Source of the DNA: Chloroflexota bacterium
GTDB lineage: Bacteria > Chloroflexota > Anaerolineae > Anaerolineales > Villigracilaceae
Direction of reading: 5' to 3'
Assembly: GCA_021795965.1 (NCBI GenBank)
Contig: JAJYOU010000002.1
Coordinates: 62,001-126,000 of the forward strand
Length of the DNA: 64,000 nucleotides
In this document: one piece after another, positions 15,853 to 25,645 of the stretch
Numbering within the stretch: position 1 is the first letter of the stretch
Layout: the number at the start of each line of letters is the position of its first letter
Translations under genes and position numbers: made by a program
The notes under the pieces: model-generated
Databases searched by the model: none
What the model was told of the DNA's origin: nothing
Seen by the model: only the letters and a program-made list of their open reading frames with translations

Positions 15853-16629
15853 ATGGATTTTAATATTGCGAGTCACCAGGCTGGCGGCTATAGTGTTTCC
15901 ACCTCAGTTTATTCTGGCCCTCTCGATTTGCTCCTCCAATTGATTGAGCATGCGGAGCTCGACATAACCGCAGTTTCGCTTGCCATGGTAACCGACCAAT
16001 ACCTGACTCACATCCGAACCATGGAAAATGCCAGACCCGATGAAATTTCAGCCTTCCTGGTGATCGCAGCCAAGTTAATTCAAATTAAATCCGAAGCACT
16101 CCTGCCCCGACCTCCGATCAGGGAAATCACCGAAGAAGATCCGGCCGAAAATCTTGCCCGGCAATTGCTGATTTATAAGCGTTTTAAAGAAATTGCCAAT
16201 TTTCTCGAAGATCGCGCCGAGATGGGTCTGCGGACTTATTTGAGCCTGGCTCCGGCGCCCAAAGTGGAGGGTCGGGTGGATCTGAGCGAAATTACGCTCG
16301 CCGATCTCTGGGAAGCTGCTCAAAACTTACTCTCGCCTGATGGGGATAAACAATCGCTGGGCAGCGTCATCACGACTCCGAAAATTACAATCAGGGAAAA
16401 AATTGAATATATCACTGGCGAACTAGGAAAAAGTAAAACCTCCAGTTTCAAAGCCCTGATCGGAACGACCAGTTCTCGACTTGAAATTGTGGTGACGTTC
16501 CTGGCGCTACTGGAATTAATTAAACGCTATCGTGTCTCAGCAAGCCAGGATCAAATCTTCGGGGATATTGCCCTTGAGCGTGCCGGTGACTGGGATTCCG
16601 CTGAAGAATACGAATTGGAATTTGAATGA
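15853..16629 (+). CDS. scpA: Segregation and condensation protein A
   Basis: ScpA is the kleisin subunit that bridges the SMC heads in the bacterial condensin. The 258-residue protein starts with the family motif YSGPLDLLLQLIEHAELDI (Y.GPLDLLL.LI) and continues with VTDQYLTHI, EISAFLVIAAKLIQIKSEALLP, and the C-terminal winged-helix segment LEIVVTFLALLELIK followed by FGDIALE. The length is normal. ScpB is usually encoded next to it but is absent here; the next gene converges. The mRNA is likely leaderless. Confidence 0.95.
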   Translation: MDFNIASHQAGGYSVSTSVYSGPLDLLLQLIEHAELDITAVSLAMVTDQYLTHIRTMENARPDEISAFLVIAAKLIQIKSEALLPRPPIREITEEDPAENLARQLLIYKRFKEIANFLEDRAEMGLRTYLSLAPAPKVEGRVDLSEITLADLWEAAQNLLSPDGDKQSLGSVITTPKITIREKIEYITGELGKSKTSSFKALIGTTSSRLEIVVTFLALLELIKRYRVSASQDQIFGDIALERAGDWDSAEEYELEFE

Positions 16630-16661
16630 TTTCCAAATACCCATTCAGGAACCAATTAATT

Positions 16662-17036
16662 TCAATTTTTCTTTTTTTGGATCCAGAATTTTCCCAAAAA
16701 ATAATTCAAACTAAGACCGAGGATGATTCCCAGGTTGTCAAACACGCTAACATCCAACAGAGATGGATTCCTGCCACTGACGAAGGATTGATGGAATTCG
16801 TCGCTCAATGCGTAGATGATTGAGAGTAACCAGGCAACCCAGATTTTTTTCATCTCAAAGCGAAAACCAAACCAGATCGAACCCGCCAGGAGGAAATACC
16901 CAAATACATGCCCACCCTTTTTGACCAAAAAGTCCCAAAATCCGTAATCTGGTATGCGAGCCTTTGAGAGGGATGAAAAGAAAAATATGAAGGACATTAC
17001 TACAATAGCGGGAATCCAGCGGAAAGCTTTTGACAT
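16662..17036 (-). CDS. VanZ-family membrane protein
   Basis: The 124-residue protein has four membrane spans and the VanZ pattern: FFFSSLSKARIPD after the first span, KKGGHVFGYFLLAGSIWFGF, SIIYALSDEFHQSFVSGRNPSLLDV and a final GIILGLSLNY span. VanZ itself gives low-level teicoplanin resistance, but most homologues have no known role. The last conserved Asp/Asn/Gly segment reads DVSVFDNLGIILG, which fits. A TAAAAT box lies 6 bp before the ATG with no ribosome binding site, pointing to a leaderless mRNA. Confidence 0.87.
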   Translation of the reverse strand: MSKAFRWIPAIVVMSFIFFFSSLSKARIPDYGFWDFLVKKGGHVFGYFLLAGSIWFGFRFEMKKIWVAWLLSIIYALSDEFHQSFVSGRNPSLLDVSVFDNLGIILGLSLNYFLGKFWIQKKKN

Positions 17037-17042
17037 TTCCGA

Positions 17043-17048
17043 ATTTTA
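17043..17048 (-). promoter_or_regulatory. -10 box of the leaderless VanZ transcript
   Basis: Minus-strand TAAAAT ends 6 bp before the ATG. The adjacent gene at 17091 is divergent. Confidence 0.45.
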
Positions 17049-17090
17049 ACCCCGATTTTGTGTTAAACTATCAAATACAAGGAGAGCCAT

Positions 17091-17450
17091 ATGGAAGAAC
17101 AAAACGTTCAAAAAGAAGAAGTTGAAGTGGAAATGGAAGAAAAAGAAATCGAACCAATTTATTACAAACCCAAAACTTTAAATCTTGTTGCAATTTTGGC
17201 AGGAATTTTTTCGTGGGTTGTTTTGTTGGGCTTTGTTGGCGTTCTAGTTGGCAGATTCATGTTGATCAAGGACAGCCTCTCAACTATGCCGTTTGCCCAG
17301 CTCATGGCAAATCAGCAATTTCAGGATTGGGCATATACCAACTGGGTCCTTCCGCTGGTGGAAGGTCTCGCCTTTTTCTTCATCCTGCAGGGTGTGGCGA
17401 TCGGATTAAATGTCCTGATGGAAATTGATTTCAATCTTCGTGAAGGCTAA
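17091..17450 (+). CDS. Small acidic membrane protein, unknown
   Basis: I do not recognise this 119-residue protein. It has an N-terminal tail of about 25 residues very rich in Glu and Lys, then YYKPKTLNLVAILAGIFSWVVL leading into a first membrane span (residues about 30-55), an extracytoplasmic loop of about 35 residues, and a second span (about 88-110). The ribosome binding site AAGGAGAG is strong. It is divergent from the VanZ gene and is followed by an intrinsic terminator, so it is monocistronic. Confidence 0.75.
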   Translation: MEEQNVQKEEVEVEMEEKEIEPIYYKPKTLNLVAILAGIFSWVVLLGFVGVLVGRFMLIKDSLSTMPFAQLMANQQFQDWAYTNWVLPLVEGLAFFFILQGVAIGLNVLMEIDFNLREG

Positions 17451-17493
17451 AAATAATCCAGGATCACCCCTGTTCCAAAATATTTTGACAAAT

Positions 17494-17522
17494 CCCGCAG
17501 CTGTCAAGCGCTGTGGGTTTTT
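17494..17522 (+). terminator. Intrinsic terminator after the small membrane protein gene
   Basis: CCCGCAGC (17494-17501) pairs with GCTGTGGG (17510-17517), including one G-U, and is followed by five T residues. Confidence 0.85.
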
Positions 17523-17758
17523 GTTTAATTGACTGTTTATCTTTTATAATTCATTTAATAGAGAAAGTCTCAAATTTACGGCCGGGCAAAGAATTCAGAA
17601 TTTGATCTTCCATTGACATTATAAATTGGCTATGGGAGAATTAATTCTTATGTAAATTTTCGATATATATATATTTAATATTTTGGGTCAGGAAGGGTCC
17701 TGGGCAATTTCCACTTTATTTTGATTTCGAATTATATTCTCCCAGGTTTTAATATTTT
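17523..17758 (+). promoter_or_regulatory. AT-rich leader region of the polysaccharide locus
   Basis: This strongly AT-rich gap precedes a transcription unit of about 20 kb. A perfect TTGACA (17613-17618) is followed 17 bp later by GAGAAT (four of six matches), a possible promoter. TATATATATATTTAATATTTT stretches (about 17664-17684) could be bent or easily melted DNA. No other feature is seen. Confidence 0.4.
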
Positions 17759-18541
17759 ATGATTAAAGAAATTTATATTTATCGCAAGTACTTGTCAGGT
17801 GCTTTTTGGGCGGATCTACGCTACCGTTATGCCGGGACAGCGCTGGGGTTTTTCTGGTTTTTTTTAGTCCCTTTGTTTGAGACCGCGATCTACGCAGTAG
17901 TTTTTACCAATATTATCCCAGCTCGAACCGGCGGAAAAACTGGTTTAGCCTATACCGTATTTTTGGTTTCCGGTTTATTCCCCTGGCTTACCTTTTCCCA
18001 GATGATCAGCAGAGGCAGCAATGCCATCAATTCCAACTCAATTTACATCAGGCGCTCGTTGATTCCAATCAACGTTTTCATTTTTAAAGATGCTTTGATT
18101 TCCCTCTTTACCTTCCTGATTTATCTCGTTTTTATTGTCGTGATCAGCATCATCGCCAATAACCCGATCCGAATAACAGCAATCCTGATCCCGTTCCTGG
18201 CGATTATGATTACCCTGCTCGGGTATGGTATATCCATTTCATTGGCATATTTGCGCGTAATGTTCCCGGATATCGGAGAAATCATCATGGTTGCGCTGCA
18301 GCTCTGGCGCTGGACGCTGCCGATCATGTACAGCGACGATACATTTCCGGGTTGGCTGCAAAAAATATTACGGCTCAACCCTCCTTATTATTTTATCCGG
18401 TCCTTTCGGGATGTTTTGTTGAACGATGTTTTCCCTTCCTGGCAAGCATGGGCGGTCATGTTTTTTTGGTTGATCTTATTTTTCATGATCGGGTCGTTCG
18501 TAGCGCGCAAGCTTCATGATGAGGTAAAAGATTTATTATGA
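17759..18541 (+). CDS. wzm: ABC-2 type polysaccharide exporter, permease
   Basis: This is the membrane subunit of an O-antigen/teichoic-acid-type exporter that moves finished lipid-linked polysaccharide across the cytoplasmic membrane. The 260-residue protein has six spans and the family opening YRKYLSGAFWADLRYRYAGTALGFFWFFLVPL (ABC2 membrane domain), then VFLVSGLFPWLTFSQMI, NSNSIYIRRSLIPINVF, and a late LNPPYYFIRSFRDVLL segment. The stop overlaps the start of the ATPase gene by 4 bp (ATGA). The ribosome binding site is weak. Confidence 0.92.
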   Translation: MIKEIYIYRKYLSGAFWADLRYRYAGTALGFFWFFLVPLFETAIYAVVFTNIIPARTGGKTGLAYTVFLVSGLFPWLTFSQMISRGSNAINSNSIYIRRSLIPINVFIFKDALISLFTFLIYLVFIVVISIIANNPIRITAILIPFLAIMITLLGYGISISLAYLRVMFPDIGEIIMVALQLWRWTLPIMYSDDTFPGWLQKILRLNPPYYFIRSFRDVLLNDVFPSWQAWAVMFFWLILFFMIGSFVARKLHDEVKDLL

Positions 18542-19914
18542 ACGATGATGTGGTTTTGAAGGTTGAAAACCTTAGCAAGTGCTTCAAGATCTACCCAAAT
18601 CCAAAATTACGCATAAAAGAATGGATGACGTTCGGTAAGCGCTCCTATCACAATGACTTTTGGGCTTTAAAAAATATTTCCTTTGAAGTCCACCGAGGAG
18701 GTTTCCTGGGAATTATTGGCCCCAATGGTGCTGGAAAAAGCACCTTGTTGAAAGTCGTCACGGGAACACTGGTCCCGACCTCTGGATCTTATGAATCCAA
18801 AGGCGTTGTTTTATCGTTGCTTGAGTTAAGCAGCGGCATGGATGACGAATTAACGGGGCGGGAAAACATATTGCGAAGTGCTGAATTGCTCGGATTTCCT
18901 GACGGTTACATTAATGAGCAACTTTCTCAAATCGAGGGCTTTGCCGAGTTGGACGACTTCTTTGATCGAAAGCTCAAACTCTATTCGAGCGGGATGCGTA
19001 TCCGCCTCGCTTTTTCGATGTTTGCCTTTTTGAAATGCGACCTGCTCATCCTGGATGAGGTTCTGGCTGTTGGAGATATTTTCTTCCGCCAGAAATGCTA
19101 CAAGCGTCTGGAAGAATTAATGGAGCAGAATACCGCCATTGTGCTCGTCACGCATGGCACAGGCATTGTCCGTCAATACTGTGACGACGTCATTGTGCTC
19201 TCCAAGGGCACCATTTTATATCACGGCAAAGCCGATAACGCCATTTCGCGTTATTTTCAAATCAAAAGAGACCAGGGTATTACCCTGACCGCCTCGGACA
19301 CTTTTGTTGAAGAAGATTACGTCCTGGCGGAAGAACTCGAAAATAATGGCGAAGATTTTTCCTGGCCATCCGAAAAAATATTCGCCCTGACACCGGTTTC
19401 GAAATTTCCGCACTCTGATTTTGCTGAACTTACACACCTGGCAGTTTGTGACGAAAACGGCAAACCGCGCCAAACCTTCATGCAGGGTGAAACAGTTTAC
19501 TTTTTTATATCCTACCGGATCAGAGAAAAAGTCGGCATTCCCGTGGCAGGTATCCATTTAACTTCAGTCACCAACCTGGTCATTTCCAGCAAAAGCTCAA
19601 TTGAATATCATGACCCGCTCCATATCATGAGACCAGGCGACAGGGTTCGCTATAAGCAGACCATTAAATTAGAAATTGCACCGGGAAATTACATTTTCAA
19701 TCTCACCCTGCACGCAATTCGCCCATCAGATTATTCACGCATCGATAGCATGACCACGGTCGAATATAAGGAAAATCTGGTTCCGATTTTGGGGATAAAA
19801 TCTGCAGGAGAAATCGAGATTATCGATTCGACTCAATCACGCGACATCAATGCCGCCTTATGCAACCTCGAAGGCGAAAGTAATCTCCAGATTTTCTCGG
19901 ACGAATTAATTTAA
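18538..19914 (+). CDS. wzt: ABC-type polysaccharide exporter, ATPase with C-terminal substrate domain
   Basis: The 458-residue ATPase powers the Wzm permease. It has Walker A GPNGAGKSTLL (about residue 61), the signature LYSSGMRIRLAFSM, Walker B LLILDEVLAVGD and the switch His in VTHGTG. An additional C-terminal domain (about residues 275-440, with LTHLAVCDENGKPRQTFMQGE and PGDRVRYKQTIKLEIAPGNYIF) is the Wzt-C beta-sandwich that in O9a-type systems recognises the capped glycan end before export. Its presence suggests a terminator modification on the glycan; sulfotransferases encoded nearby are candidates, by inference. Confidence 0.93.
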   Translation: MNDDVVLKVENLSKCFKIYPNPKLRIKEWMTFGKRSYHNDFWALKNISFEVHRGGFLGIIGPNGAGKSTLLKVVTGTLVPTSGSYESKGVVLSLLELSSGMDDELTGRENILRSAELLGFPDGYINEQLSQIEGFAELDDFFDRKLKLYSSGMRIRLAFSMFAFLKCDLLILDEVLAVGDIFFRQKCYKRLEELMEQNTAIVLVTHGTGIVRQYCDDVIVLSKGTILYHGKADNAISRYFQIKRDQGITLTASDTFVEEDYVLAEELENNGEDFSWPSEKIFALTPVSKFPHSDFAELTHLAVCDENGKPRQTFMQGETVYFFISYRIREKVGIPVAGIHLTSVTNLVISSKSSIEYHDPLHIMRPGDRVRYKQTIKLEIAPGNYIFNLTLHAIRPSDYSRIDSMTTVEYKENLVPILGIKSAGEIEIIDSTQSRDINAALCNLEGESNLQIFSDELI

Positions 19915-19963
19915 TCGTCCACCATCAGCAAAAAATGATTAAGTCATCTGGTTCGGAGGAATT

Positions 19964-22900
19964 ATGGTTGTAAATATTACAGGAATGCATCGCTCAGGAA
20001 CCTCAATGGTTGCCAGGTTATTAAACCTGTGCGGTGTTTACCTGGGTAAAGAAGCAGACATTATTTCCGCCGCAGAAGATAACACAGAGGGATTTTGGGA
20101 AAATGTCCAATTTGTTAATCTCAACAATGAAATACTGAAAGTTCTGGGCGGCGCCTGGGATCTCTTACCTGAATTTCGGCCAGGATGGCAGCATCAGGAT
20201 AACCTTCAAAATTTGTATTCCAAAGCCAGGACGATCCTTGCCGATTTTGAGGGAGTTAAAACCTGGGGTTGGAAAGATCCGCGAAACTGCCTGACCATGC
20301 CATTTTGGCAGGAGCTCATCCCGGACCAGAAAGTGGTCATTTGCGTTAGAAATCCGCATGAAGTGGCTAAATCGCTTTACAAACGCGGTTATGCGTCCAA
20401 TTCGTTTGGATATACCTTGTGGGAGGCCTACAACAAGTTCATACTGGAATCCCTGAAGAATGATCCTGGACAATACATCATCACCAATTATGATTCTTAT
20501 TTCATTGACGCCCGCTCAGAATTAAAGAGAGTCCTTGATTTTCTCGGTTTGCAGGTTGAAGATTCAGTCATTAATCATGCCTGTCAGACAGCGTCCCTTT
20601 CCAATAAGCACAACTTTTCCTCAATTGATGATTTCGTCGATACCAATCCTCCTGCTCCGGTTGTTCAATTTTATATCGACCTATGTGCCCAAAGCGGTCA
20701 GGTTTACTGGGGAAAATTAAACAATGACCTCAATGTGGTGTCTAATGGGGAAGATGCAGCTGCACCCGAACTTACCCGAACCGGTCTTTTGTTACGTGTC
20801 AATGATAAGAGCCGGATGTTTGGAAAAATGACGCAGCAAATCACCTCTTTGGATAATGAAGTGCACCAAAAAGTTGAATTGATCAAATCAAAAGACGATC
20901 ATTTAAGGCAAACATCCGCCAGGCTCGCCCGGGTTGAATTCGAATACCGCTTATTGCAGGATTCCATCGCGGTAAAAACGCTCCTGCATTATCGCAAATT
21001 CCTCGATCGCTTCCTCCCGGAAGGCACCTACCTTCGAAATATTTACAACAAAATCATTAAGTTCATCCGCATATTATTGACAGAAGGACCCGGAGGATTC
21101 TGGCGGCGTCTCATGGCGCGACGCCAGGCGCGAATCGATGCCAGAATCCAAAAAAACACACCGCTGCAGAAAAAACACCTTACGAAAGTGTCCAGCCAAA
21201 ATGATGGACAGGTCTCAGAAATTTACAGTCTCGCCCTGGCATCAGCCAATGGAGATTTAAAGAACGAATATGTAAACCTGACTCGGGAGAGTTTTTCGGC
21301 CAAAGATTCTGACGTCAAGCTGATCGCGTTTTACCTGCCGCAATATCACCCCATTCCAGAAAATGATGAATGGTGGGGCAAAGGCTTTACAGAATGGGCG
21401 AATGTTTCCAAAGCGGTCCCCCAATTTCCTGGTCACTACCAGCCTCACCTGCCAGGTGAGCTGGGTTTTTATGATCTCCGAATTCCCGCCGTCCAACGCA
21501 GGCAGGTGGAACTCGCCAAACAATACGGCATTTTTGGTTTTTGTTTCTATTATTATTGGTTCAATGGGAAGAGATTGCTCGAACATCCGCTCGATCAATT
21601 CGTTTCAGACACGGAAATTGATTTCCCGTTTTGCCTATGCTGGGCAAACGAAAACTGGACCCGCCGCTGGGATGGTCAGGAAAGCGAAATCCTGATCGGT
21701 CAGAACCATTCGCTGGAGAGTGATATTTCCTTTATTCAAGATATCGTGCCCTATCTCAAGCACAAGAACTATATCAAAATTGACGGGCGCCCGCTCGTGA
21801 TTGTCTATCGACCACAAATCATGCCCGAACCAGCCGAAACTGCTCGCCGCTGGAAGGAATATATCAAACAAGAGGGTCTTGGTGATATCTACCTGGTTGC
21901 AGCGCAAACATTTGGGCTGGAAAATCCTGAAAGTGTTGGCTTTGATGCCGCGGTTGAATTCCCGCCGCACGGCGCAGTGGTCCCTGAAATCACCAATCAG
22001 CTGAACATCACCAACCCAAATTTCCAGGGGAAAATTTATAACTACCAGAATTTAGCCGGGTTCATGATGCAAAAGCCTGCGCCCGGTTTCACCCTCTTCC
22101 GCACACTGATGACCGCCTGGGATAACACTGCCCGCAGGCAAAACAACGCCCATATGTTTATTAATTCCACTCCGGCTGTCTATGAAGCCTGGCTTCAAAA
22201 CACCATTCAGTACACCCGCAAGAACCTGCCAGAAGACAAAAGGTTTATTTTTATCAACGCCTGGAACGAATGGGCTGAAGGCACTCATCTTGAACCGGAC
22301 AGGAAATTCGGCTATGCATACCTGCAGAGCACAATGGAAACGCTGCGCCAAGGTTCCAATAAACCTGAGCTTGATGCAAAGAGCACTGCGCCAATTTTCT
22401 CAAATCTAACCAAAAAACATCAAACTGCAGTCATCCTTCATTTATATTATCCGGATGTCTGGGAAGATATTTCCAGCTATCTCAAGAACCTGAATGACGA
22501 TTTCGATTTTTATGTTTCAATTCCCGTCAATGTTAAATTGGATGACGCTGAAATTTTAAAGACCTACCCCGATGCTCATATTTACCGCTGTAAAAACCAA
22601 GGCAGGGATATTCTGCCTTTTATACAGATTTTCAAATCCATTTACCCGCTCAATTACGCCTATGTCTGCAAAATCCACACCAAAAAAACCACACATCGCG
22701 AGAACGGCGATCTTTGGCGTAAAGATTTGCTGGATAAATTGCTCGGCAGCGAAAAGAACATTCAGGATGCCAAAACAATGTTGGATGCTGATCCAAACCT
22801 GGGGCTGATCGCGCCGCGCGGTCATATTTTACCGGGGTTGCAATTTTTGGCAAAAAACGAGAAGGATGTGCTATTTCTGGCAAACAAAGCCGGTCTGAAC

Positions 22901-23959
22901 CTTCACGAACTCCCTGAATTCAATTTCATTGCCGGGTCCATGTTCTGGTTTACCCCAAAAGCCATCTCTCCCATTCTTTTCATGGGACTCAAAGAAAATG
23001 ATTTTGGAATCGAAAAAGGGTTAAAAGACGGCACGCTTGCGCATGCCTTTGAAAGATTTTTTGGCCTGCTTGTGACAAAAAATGGATACAAGATCGAGGA
23101 AATTGGAGAAAACAGCAAGGATTCGCCCAAATATGATTTTGCCGCCAGGATGCCTGCCGGTCACGCCAGGAGACCAAGTTCGGATCCGGTGATAATTTAC
23201 CAGGTCGGCAAGGTCGGCTCCCGCTCCATTTTACTTTCCCTCCAAAAAACCTATCAAAATCTGCACATGGATGTGCCGGTTCACCATGTTCACGTACTCG
23301 CGAATTTGGATGAACTCGAAAATAACATGCGGAAGAATTTCGCCAACCCAGTCGATAACCTGGCTTACATCCGGAAATCGAAAGAGTTGCGCCGGCAAAT
23401 TGACAATGATCAGAAAAAGAACTGGAAAATTATCAGCCTTGTCCGGGACCCGGTCGCCAGGAACATCGGTTCTTTTTTCCAGAATTTGTATGAGTACATT
23501 CCTGACTGGCAGGAACAATTTAAAAACGGCAGTTTGAATCTCGATCTGCTCCAGGATTATTTCCTGAACAATGATTCAATCCATATAGCAGCAGACTGGT
23601 GGTTCGAACAGCAGCTTAAACCGGTTTTTGGGATCGATGTTTTCGAAAGCGACTTTCCAAAGGAAGTTGGATATAAAATCTATACCACGAACCCGAGGGC
23701 AAATCTCCTTCTCATTCGGCTCGAGAATCTCAATGATTGTGTGCAGCAGGCAATGGAAGACTTTTTAGGGATTGAGGATTTTAAACTGTACAATACCAAT
23801 GTAGGAGATGAAAAGGATTACGCCGAACTTTACAGGGCGTTCAAAGAAAAGCCACTTCCGAGAGAGTATGTTGAAAAAATGTATTCCACTACTTCGGCGA
23901 AACATTTCTACAGCCAGGAAGAACTTGATCGTTTTGCCAAACGCTGGCTAAAGAATTAA
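19964..23959 (+). CDS. Four-domain polysaccharide protein: sulfotransferase, WbsX/GH99-like, RgpF-like, capsular-synthesis C-terminal domain
   Basis: This 1331-residue protein joins four domains usually found apart. Residues 1 to about 260 form a sulfotransferase fold with the PAPS loop ITGMHRSGTSMVARL and VVICVRNPHEVAKSLYKRG. A short coiled-coil-like linker follows (about 275-320). Residues about 450-800 match WbsX/GH99-like domains: FYLPQYHPIPENDEWWGKG, FTEW, FCLCWANENWTRRWDG and INAWNEWAEGTHLEPD. Residues about 817-1050 match RgpF (rhamnan synthesis F): AVILHLYYPDVW, YRCKNQGRDILPF and VCKIHTKKTTHR. Residues about 1075-1331 resemble a capsular-polysaccharide (NKWS-type) sulfotransferase-like domain: VIIYQVGKVGSRSILLSL and LVRDPVARNIGSFF. 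GGAGGAATT precedes the ATG. Modification of a rhamnose-rich glycan is inferred. Confidence 0.85.
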   Translation: MVVNITGMHRSGTSMVARLLNLCGVYLGKEADIISAAEDNTEGFWENVQFVNLNNEILKVLGGAWDLLPEFRPGWQHQDNLQNLYSKARTILADFEGVKTWGWKDPRNCLTMPFWQELIPDQKVVICVRNPHEVAKSLYKRGYASNSFGYTLWEAYNKFILESLKNDPGQYIITNYDSYFIDARSELKRVLDFLGLQVEDSVINHACQTASLSNKHNFSSIDDFVDTNPPAPVVQFYIDLCAQSGQVYWGKLNNDLNVVSNGEDAAAPELTRTGLLLRVNDKSRMFGKMTQQITSLDNEVHQKVELIKSKDDHLRQTSARLARVEFEYRLLQDSIAVKTLLHYRKFLDRFLPEGTYLRNIYNKIIKFIRILLTEGPGGFWRRLMARRQARIDARIQKNTPLQKKHLTKVSSQNDGQVSEIYSLALASANGDLKNEYVNLTRESFSAKDSDVKLIAFYLPQYHPIPENDEWWGKGFTEWANVSKAVPQFPGHYQPHLPGELGFYDLRIPAVQRRQVELAKQYGIFGFCFYYYWFNGKRLLEHPLDQFVSDTEIDFPFCLCWANENWTRRWDGQESEILIGQNHSLESDISFIQDIVPYLKHKNYIKIDGRPLVIVYRPQIMPEPAETARRWKEYIKQEGLGDIYLVAAQTFGLENPESVGFDAAVEFPPHGAVVPEITNQLNITNPNFQGKIYNYQNLAGFMMQKPAPGFTLFRTLMTAWDNTARRQNNAHMFINSTPAVYEAWLQNTIQYTRKNLPEDKRFIFINAWNEWAEGTHLEPDRKFGYAYLQSTMETLRQGSNKPELDAKSTAPIFSNLTKKHQTAVILHLYYPDVWEDISSYLKNLNDDFDFYVSIPVNVKLDDAEILKTYPDAHIYRCKNQGRDILPFIQIFKSIYPLNYAYVCKIHTKKTTHRENGDLWRKDLLDKLLGSEKNIQDAKTMLDADPNLGLIAPRGHILPGLQFLAKNEKDVLFLANKAGLNLHELPEFNFIAGSMFWFTPKAISPILFMGLKENDFGIEKGLKDGTLAHAFERFFGLLVTKNGYKIEEIGENSKDSPKYDFAARMPAGHARRPSSDPVIIYQVGKVGSRSILLSLQKTYQNLHMDVPVHHVHVLANLDELENNMRKNFANPVDNLAYIRKSKELRRQIDNDQKKNWKIISLVRDPVARNIGSFFQNLYEYIPDWQEQFKNGSLNLDLLQDYFLNNDSIHIAADWWFEQQLKPVFGIDVFESDFPKEVGYKIYTTNPRANLLLIRLENLNDCVQQAMEDFLGIEDFKLYNTNVGDEKDYAELYRAFKEKPLPREYVEKMYSTTSAKHFYSQEELDRFAKRWLKN

Positions 23960-23996
23960 TGTCCTGAAAAATCATTTTATGCAGGTTGACAAGAGC

Positions 23997-24539
23997 ATGC
24001 AAATTATTCAAACCTCCATCCCTGATATCCTGATTATTGCTCCAAAAGTCTTTGGAGATGAGCGCGGGTTCTTCATGGAAACTTACCAGGCTCAGCGCTT
24101 TTCAGAATTTGGCATCCCCTCAAATTTTGTCCAGGATAATCATTCCGGCTCGAGGCAGGGGATCCTGAGAGGCTTGCATTATCAAATCCACCAGCCACAG
24201 GGAAAATTGGTCCGAGCGGTGGCGGGGGAAGTTTTTGATGTTGCAGTGGATATCCGCAAAAATTCACCCACCTTCGGTAAATGGGTTGGGGTGAACCTGA
24301 CCGCACAGAATAAACAGCAGCTGTGGATTCCTGTTGGATTTGCACATGGTTTTTATGTAACAAGTGAATGGGCAGAAATTGTTTATAAAGCCACCGATTA
24401 TTACGCGCCAGAGTGGGAGAGATCCATTTTCTGGAATGACCCCCAGCTCGGCATCGAATGGCCGCAAATGTCAAAACCACCGGCTTTATCCAGCAAAGAC
24501 GCAAATGGCGTGCTCCTCAAAGATGCAGAAACCTATTAA
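23997..24539 (+). CDS. rfbC: dTDP-4-dehydrorhamnose 3,5-epimerase
   Basis: RfbC epimerises dTDP-4-keto-6-deoxyglucose at C3 and C5 in dTDP-L-rhamnose synthesis. The 180-residue cupin has IIAPKVFGDERGFFMETYQ, FVQDNHSGSRQGILRGLHYQ, the VRAVAGEVFDVAVDIR core, and WIPVGFAHGFYVTSE with the active-site region. The ATG at 23997 is chosen because the protein then begins as in the family (MQIIQTSIPDILIIAPK); an ATG at 23979 would add six residues. It starts the rfbC-rfbB-rfbA-rfbD block. Confidence 0.96.
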   Translation: MQIIQTSIPDILIIAPKVFGDERGFFMETYQAQRFSEFGIPSNFVQDNHSGSRQGILRGLHYQIHQPQGKLVRAVAGEVFDVAVDIRKNSPTFGKWVGVNLTAQNKQQLWIPVGFAHGFYVTSEWAEIVYKATDYYAPEWERSIFWNDPQLGIEWPQMSKPPALSSKDANGVLLKDAETY

Positions 24540-24559
24540 AACTACGGGATGAAAAAGAA

Positions 24560-25645
24560 ATGAAAAACGTACTGGTCACAGGCGGGGCAGGTTTTATCGG
24601 CTCAAATTTTATCCGTTTTCTTCTCTCCCACGAATCCGGTGTGCGGGTCATCAATCTGGATGTGCTGACTTATGCGGGCAGCCTGCTCAACCTCGAGGAC
24701 CTGCCTGACCCGGAGCGGCACATTTTCATCAAGGGCGATATTTGTGACTCTGACCTGGTCAACAGCCTCTTCCAGAAGTACCAGATCGAGACCGTCGTCC
24801 ATTTTGCCGCCGAAAGTCATGTCGACCGCTCCATCCTCGGACCGGGACAATTTATCCAGACTAATATCATCGGCACCTTCACCCTGCTCGAAGCGGCGCG
24901 TCAAGCCTGGATCACGGACAAACTCACTCCTCTCGAAAATTGTCGCTTCCACCATGTTTCGACCGATGAAGTTTTTGGATCGTTGGGGCAAAACGACCCG
25001 CCCTTTAATGAAAATACCCCCTACTCGCCGCGATCACCCTATTCCGCCTCCAAAGCCTCCAGCGATCACCTGGTGCGGGCTTATCACCACACTTATGGAC
25101 TGCCGGTTTCGATCACCAACTGCACCAATAATTACGGACCATTTCAATTCCCCGAGAAGTTAATTCCATTGATGATCATCAATGCCGTGGCAGGCAAACC
25201 GCTGCCGGTCTACGGGGATGGAATGCAGGTTCGAGATTGGCTCTATGTCGATGATCACTGTGAGGCAATTTACCTGGTGCTAAAAAATGGACAACCAGGT
25301 GAAACCTATCCTGTCGGCGGTGATAATCAACCCCCCAACATTGAAATCATCCGCACCATTTGCGAGGTTCTGGATGAGCTTCTGCCTCAATCACCGCATG
25401 TTCCGCACAGTTCCCTGGTCAAGTACGTTCAAGACCGCCCTGGGCATGACCGCCGCTACGCCATGGATATCTCCAAAATTCGCAGCACCTTGGGCTGGTC
25501 ACCGCGAAAAAACCTGAAAAGCGGACTGATGGAAACAGTTTCATGGTATCTTCAAAATCAGGATTGGATCAACGCGATCAATCAGCGGGGTGACTATAAA
25601 AACTGGATGCAGGATAACTACGCAGAGAGAGGTCAAAAAAAATGA
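24560..25645 (+). CDS. rfbB: dTDP-glucose 4,6-dehydratase
   Basis: RfbB converts dTDP-glucose to dTDP-4-keto-6-deoxyglucose with bound NAD. The 361-residue protein begins [20 protein letters not shown], then [13 protein letters not shown], the catalytic [26 protein letters not shown] with the Tyr-x-x-x-Lys pair, [38 protein letters not shown] and YPVGG. The ATG at 24560 gives the family start; upstream in-frame starts overlap rfbC. It overlaps rfbA by 4 bp. Confidence 0.97.
   Translation: MKNVLVTGGAGFIGSNFIRFLLSHESGVRVINLDVLTYAGSLLNLEDLPDPERHIFIKGDICDSDLVNSLFQKYQIETVVHFAAESHVDRSILGPGQFIQTNIIGTFTLLEAARQAWITDKLTPLENCRFHHVSTDEVFGSLGQNDPPFNENTPYSPRSPYSASKASSDHLVRAYHHTYGLPVSITNCTNNYGPFQFPEKLIPLMIINAVAGKPLPVYGDGMQVRDWLYVDDHCEAIYLVLKNGQPGETYPVGGDNQPPNIEIIRTICEVLDELLPQSPHVPHSSLVKYVQDRPGHDRRYAMDISKIRSTLGWSPRKNLKSGLMETVSWYLQNQDWINAINQRGDYKNWMQDNYAERGQKK

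Noticed and set aside
24458-24559. Upstream extension of rfbB into rfbC
   Set aside because: The extension is rfbC sequence read in another frame; the dehydratase begins at [14 protein letters not shown].
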